A stretch of DNA of 64,000 nt, from the NCBI GenBank assembly GCA_965218625.1, contig CBDCLG010000013.1, positions 62,001-126,000 of the forward strand, written 5' to 3'. This document shows, in pieces, positions 60,980 to 64,000 of the stretch. Made by a program: the position numbers and the translations under genes. Position 1 is the stretch's first letter; the number at the start of each line of letters is the position of its first letter. The stretch comes from Bin5 sp965218625 (GTDB lineage Bacteria; Chloroflexota; Anaerolineae; Caldilineales; Caldilineaceae). The notes under the pieces were generated by a model. It saw only the letters and a list, made by a program, of their open reading frames with translations, was not told the DNA's origin and searched no databases.

Positions 60980-62878
60980 CTACCAGTTGACAATGGTCCG
61001 CTCAGGCACGAAGCGGGTCACTCGCTTCATCGGCGCGGTATCCTGCCGCATATGCTCGCGTCGATAGAAGGGGTAGGTGGTCGGATCCTCGTCGCGCGGT
61101 GAGATGTCCACGATTGTGCTACCGCGGAAGGTGCAACGGTATTGCGTTTCGCGCACCTTGCTGCTGCTGCCGCCGGGACGGTGCGCGTTGCCGGTGTAGG
61201 TCGCCTCAGACTCCCGTACCGGGAAGGCCAACGCGATCGTGTCTCCCGGTTTCAGCTCGTCAATCATCAAGTAGCTGCCGAGCCGCGCGCCTTCACGCGC
61301 GACCCCGTTCACGCGTGTTTGCAACTCGCTGCGAGGGATCCACGAGGCGAGGCGAACGGCAACCCGCTCGGCGTCTTTGACATGGATCAGCACCTTGCCC
61401 TCGTACGGCAGATAGCTGTCGACATCTGCCCAGGCCGAGGCGCGGTTGAGCAACAGGTTGACGGTCACGGTCCCTTTGTCGTGGCGCAGGGCCCCCTCCC
61501 ATGCGTAGTACAACGCCCTGGGCGCGTTGGCGCTGCAACACTGCATGACCCAGGGCTGGGGGATTCCGACGGGTGTGGCGCAGGAACCGAACATACCGAG
61601 TGTGCGCTCGATTACGTTTTCGTTGCACTCTCCCTGATTGCCCTGGTTAAGCTGGATCGAAGGTTCTTCTCCGGGCGCGCTGGCCTCCACTATGCTGCGC
61701 AGGACTTCGGCGTCGAGGAGCTGCTGTTCGGCCAGATGGTTTCGCACGACGGCGTCGACATAGTCCCAGTAGTCGCCGGCGCCGGCATCGCTGAGCCGGA
61801 CTCCCAACCTGAGCAGGTCGAAAAAGGTGCAGGCTTCGTTCATGCCGACGTGATTGCCGCCCCAGAAGGGCGCCGTGACCCAACCCAGCTTGGCAACGCC
61901 GATGGTCATTGCAAACTCGAAGCCGCGCTGCGCGAACTCAAGAACGCGCGCGTCGTTGGCCATGTGGGCGTCTTCGACCATGCCGGCCAGGATGAGGAGG
62001 CGGTTGTGGGCGTGAAAGTTGAAGTGGCCCAACTCGTTGCCGGCCACCATCACCGGTTCGGGGTTGCCGCCCCAGAAGCGAGGCTGCATACAGAAGCGGG
62101 AGAGACGGCCGGCCAGATTGAGGGCGCGTTCGTCGCCGCTTTCCTGATACCAGAGCGGCAGCACGCGCAGGATGTCGCCGTAGTAGCTGGTGACCGAGCC
62201 TTCGGCGTTGTTGTAGTCATCCTCCGGTTCTTCGGTATGACGCCAGCCGGAGCGGGGGTAGCCGCATACTTCGGCGAAGCCGCCGTCGGGGTAGTAGGCG
62301 TAGTCGTCCTTGTAGACTGCGATGTCGATCAGCCCGTCCACCATCTTGCGAATGCGCGTTTCCCAGGCAGGTTCGCCGGTCAGCTCGCGCCAGAAGATCA
62401 TCGCCTCCAGCCAGTGGGCCTGGGCGACGGTGACGGCAAAGTCTTCGGGGATGAGGCCCCTGTGGGCGTGGCCGTATTCCGAATGCCACGGCTTGTCCGG
62501 GCTGTAGACATTGTAATAGAGCCCGTCCTCGGGCGAGGTGTCGCGCAGGAGGTGTTCAATCAGCCCCACTTCGGCCTCGATGTGGGCGGTGCTGCCGCTC
62601 ATTGTGCGCAGGAGTGCCAGCGTAGGCGCCAGCAGCGCGTCGCAGGTGGCGTCGGCGGCGTGGTGGCGCATGGTTGCTGGGTTGCATGCGTAGTTGACCA
62701 AGAACCACATCTGGTGGTCGAGGTCGGCGTCGATCCCGCCGGCGATCCCGTTGATGGCGAGGGCGGCCCGTTCGGCGAGGTCGAGCGTATCCGGTATCTC
62801 GGCTTCATAGCGTTCGCCCGGCACTCTTGGAGGGGAAAACTCAGGCGGGGGGTAGGCGGAATTCTCGTCGTTTGGCAT
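60980..62878 (-). CDS. GH127-like (DUF1680) glycosidase, putative beta-L-arabinofuranosidase
   Basis: A 632-residue protein with an alpha/alpha-barrel domain and C-terminal beta-sandwiches, in the family of zinc/cysteine glycosidases represented by HypBA1 (GH127). The signature for cysteine catalysis is visible: GECNENVIERT near residue 433 supplies Glu/Cys and MQCCSANAPRALYYAW near 465 the adjacent Cys pair. Other landmarks are AVTVAQAHWLEAMIFWREL, DDYNNAEGSVTSYYGDI, TAPFWGGNHVGMNEACTFFDLLRLG and the C-terminal VLIHVKDAERVAVRLASWIP. No signal peptide is visible. With the GH51 enzyme 1.2 kb away it suggests breakdown of L-arabinofuranosyl oligosaccharides. The beta-sandwich end lies close to the HEAT gene's 3' end (convergent). 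Confidence 0.85.
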   Translation of the reverse strand: MPNDENSAYPPPEFSPPRVPGERYEAEIPDTLDLAERAALAINGIAGGIDADLDHQMWFLVNYACNPATMRHHAADATCDALLAPTLALLRTMSGSTAHIEAEVGLIEHLLRDTSPEDGLYYNVYSPDKPWHSEYGHAHRGLIPEDFAVTVAQAHWLEAMIFWRELTGEPAWETRIRKMVDGLIDIAVYKDDYAYYPDGGFAEVCGYPRSGWRHTEEPEDDYNNAEGSVTSYYGDILRVLPLWYQESGDERALNLAGRLSRFCMQPRFWGGNPEPVMVAGNELGHFNFHAHNRLLILAGMVEDAHMANDARVLEFAQRGFEFAMTIGVAKLGWVTAPFWGGNHVGMNEACTFFDLLRLGVRLSDAGAGDYWDYVDAVVRNHLAEQQLLDAEVLRSIVEASAPGEEPSIQLNQGNQGECNENVIERTLGMFGSCATPVGIPQPWVMQCCSANAPRALYYAWEGALRHDKGTVTVNLLLNRASAWADVDSYLPYEGKVLIHVKDAERVAVRLASWIPRSELQTRVNGVAREGARLGSYLMIDELKPGDTIALAFPVRESEATYTGNAHRPGGSSSKVRETQYRCTFRGSTIVDISPRDEDPTTYPFYRREHMRQDTAPMKRVTRFVPERTIVNW

Positions 62879-63150
62879 GGAGGGGTCCTTTCGGGCGCGC
62901 TGTCAGCTGACGTTAGCGAAGTCTGCCTTCGTAATAGACCCGCCTTTTCGAGCGATTCAAAGGAATGTCGCTCATTTTGGCACCACTCGCTTGTCGAGCA
63001 AGCTGTGATTCGGTCGCAATTCGGGGCTCAATGGGTCCCCGGCGCCGGTATCCGATACCTTGCCAAAGGAGCAACTGCAAATGAGAGTGGGCGAATCCGG
63101 ATGATACTCAGACGGCCTGCCAGGAGATAGAACGGACTCCCATATGGAGC
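62879..63150. other. Intergenic region between GH127-like and permease genes
   Basis: 272 bp. A 20-codon minus-strand frame (62913-62975) ends VYYEGRLR, similar to MalF-type permease C-termini (VYYEGG), possibly a relic, but it has no ribosome-binding site. No clear terminator is visible. GGAAAGGACCCC before 62878 on the minus strand is the GH127-like gene's ribosome-binding site. Confidence 0.3.
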
Positions 63151-63984
63151 CTACCCTTTCACGGCGCCGGCGCTGAGGCCCGAAAGCAGATAGCGCTCGA
63201 CAAGGGCGTAAAAGATGAGCGGCGCGATCACAAAGATGCTTGCGGCGGCGAAGATCATGTCGACGGGTGTCGCCATTTCGCCAATGAAGGTGGAGATGCC
63301 GACCGAGAAAACCCGCGAAGATTGGGAGATGATGAATACGGATGCAAAGACAAATTCATCCCAGGCGGTGAAGAAGGCGATGACGGCTACGGCGACCAGC
63401 GCCGGCAATGACAGGGGCAGCAACATGCGGATAAGAACGCCCATTTCGGAGCAGCCGTCGGCAAAGGCTGCGTCGGCGATCTCTTCGGGGATCGTGTCGA
63501 AAGCGCCCTTGAGAATCCAGATACCCACTGGTACGGTCAGGGCAGTGTCGACAGTGATCAGCCCCACGTGCGAGTCGACCAGGCCCGCCTGTCGAAAGAT
63601 GACGAATATCGGGATGACCAGCACGGCCGATGGAATCATCTGTGTGCTCAGCAGCCCCATCGCCAGCAGTCCGCGCCCGGGCCAGCCGTGGCGGCTGAGG
63701 GCGTAGGCGCCCATAATTTCGAGAACCAAGGCGAGGGCCACGGTGCCCGCAGAGACGACTATCGAATTCTTGAGCCAGGTCAGGATGGGATGAAGTTCAA
63801 TGATCTCGCGGTAGGCGTCCAGCCGAAAAGACGACGGAAAGAAGGCGGGCGGATAGCGAAAGACTTCGCGGCCCGGGATGAGGGCATTGATGACCAGCCA
63901 GTAGAGTGGGAAAACGATGACCAGGCAGACAAAGATTATTGTGATGTAGAGGGCGATACGCTCGGCGCGCCTCCTGGCAGTCAT
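63151..63984 (-). CDS. Sugar ABC transporter permease, MalG type
   Basis: Inner-membrane permease of a second CUT1-type carbohydrate importer, 277 residues with about six helices. It opens with a short basic segment and ITIIFVCLVIVFPLYWLVINAL, has PPAFFPSSFRLDAYREI, the coupling (EAA) loop IPEEIADAAFADGCSEMGVLIRMLLPLSLPAL near residue 175 and the family C-terminus LSGLSAGAVKG. The ATG at 63984 is 16 bp from the window edge, so the upstream partner (MalF-type) and receptor probably lie outside. It shares the minus strand with the GH127-like and GH51 genes and may feed them. Confidence 0.93.
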   Translation of the reverse strand: MTARRRAERIALYITIIFVCLVIVFPLYWLVINALIPGREVFRYPPAFFPSSFRLDAYREIIELHPILTWLKNSIVVSAGTVALALVLEIMGAYALSRHGWPGRGLLAMGLLSTQMIPSAVLVIPIFVIFRQAGLVDSHVGLITVDTALTVPVGIWILKGAFDTIPEEIADAAFADGCSEMGVLIRMLLPLSLPALVAVAVIAFFTAWDEFVFASVFIISQSSRVFSVGISTFIGEMATPVDMIFAAASIFVIAPLIFYALVERYLLSGLSAGAVKG

Positions 63985-64000
63985 CCATCTGTCTACAGAG

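Noticed and set aside
62913..62975. 20-codon minus-strand frame ending VYYEGRLR, like a MalF C-terminus
   Set aside because: No ribosome-binding site and too short to call a gene or a relic with confidence.
61142..63130. 662-codon plus-strand open frame
   Set aside because: Antisense of the GH127-like gene; Gly/Val/Ala-rich shadow without motifs.

Overview
The window is a GC-rich bacterial chromosome segment. The LysW-type amino-acid genes (lysZ, lysJ), the Tat-type lipoprotein leaders on oligopeptide/sugar-binding proteins, the number of phytanoyl-CoA-dioxygenase (PhyH) and Gfo/Idh/MocA genes, a fused 2-oxoacid dehydrogenase E1 and the surface-repeat lipoproteins together suggest Chloroflexota, perhaps a Caldilineaceae-like marine or host-associated lineage. 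This is inference from gene content only.

Layout. 1-10.4 kb is housekeeping: a truncated hisD and a TrkA-type K+ regulator (minus), then an aldose-epimerase-like protein, lysZ, lysJ, a VOC protein, thioredoxin reductase, the lipid II flippase MurJ and a HEWTH zinc-peptidase-like protein (plus). 10.4-29.2 kb is a catabolic block on the plus strand: an oligopeptide-type ABC transporter without ATPases, a BNR/Asp-box protein, a Gfo/Idh oxidoreductase, a PhyH protein, an enolase-superfamily dehydratase, a complete second oligopeptide-type ABC transporter and a 913-residue unknown protein. 29.2-33.8 kb (minus) holds fused E1 and E2 of a 2-oxoacid dehydrogenase plus a SIMPL-domain protein. 34.6-42 kb holds an M81/MlrC peptidase, a second Gfo/Idh-PhyH pair, a third PhyH and two surface proteins sharing a roughly 85-residue repeat. 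42.2-51.3 kb (minus) is a sugar ABC transporter, an FG-GAP/UnbV lipoprotein, a sialidase, a sialidase-like protein and a fourth PhyH.

51.6-54.6 kb is a mobile/decayed patch: an internally deleted IS3-like remnant with inverted repeats, an AT-rich orphan gene, an intact IS1-family element with an 8-bp target duplication, and a cobalamin riboswitch with a promoter and terminator but no gene behind it. 54.6-64 kb (mostly minus) is a sugar-utilisation block: ThuA, two MDR dehydrogenases, a TIM-barrel sugar isomerase-like protein, a GH51 arabinofuranosidase, a GH127-like glycosidase and a sugar permease, plus a HEAT-repeat protein on the plus strand.

The accessory genes read as import and dismantling of glycosides and sugar acids: ABC uptake, glycosidases (sialidase, GH51, GH127), then oxidoreductases and dehydratases. 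The most unusual point is an in-frame TGA exactly where the lipobox cysteine of the sugar-binding lipoprotein (44162-45535) should be. Others are the orphan cobalamin riboswitch, the PhyH protein with an altered iron-ligand motif, the recurring BNR/Gfo-Idh/PhyH module and the paired repeat-domain surface proteins.
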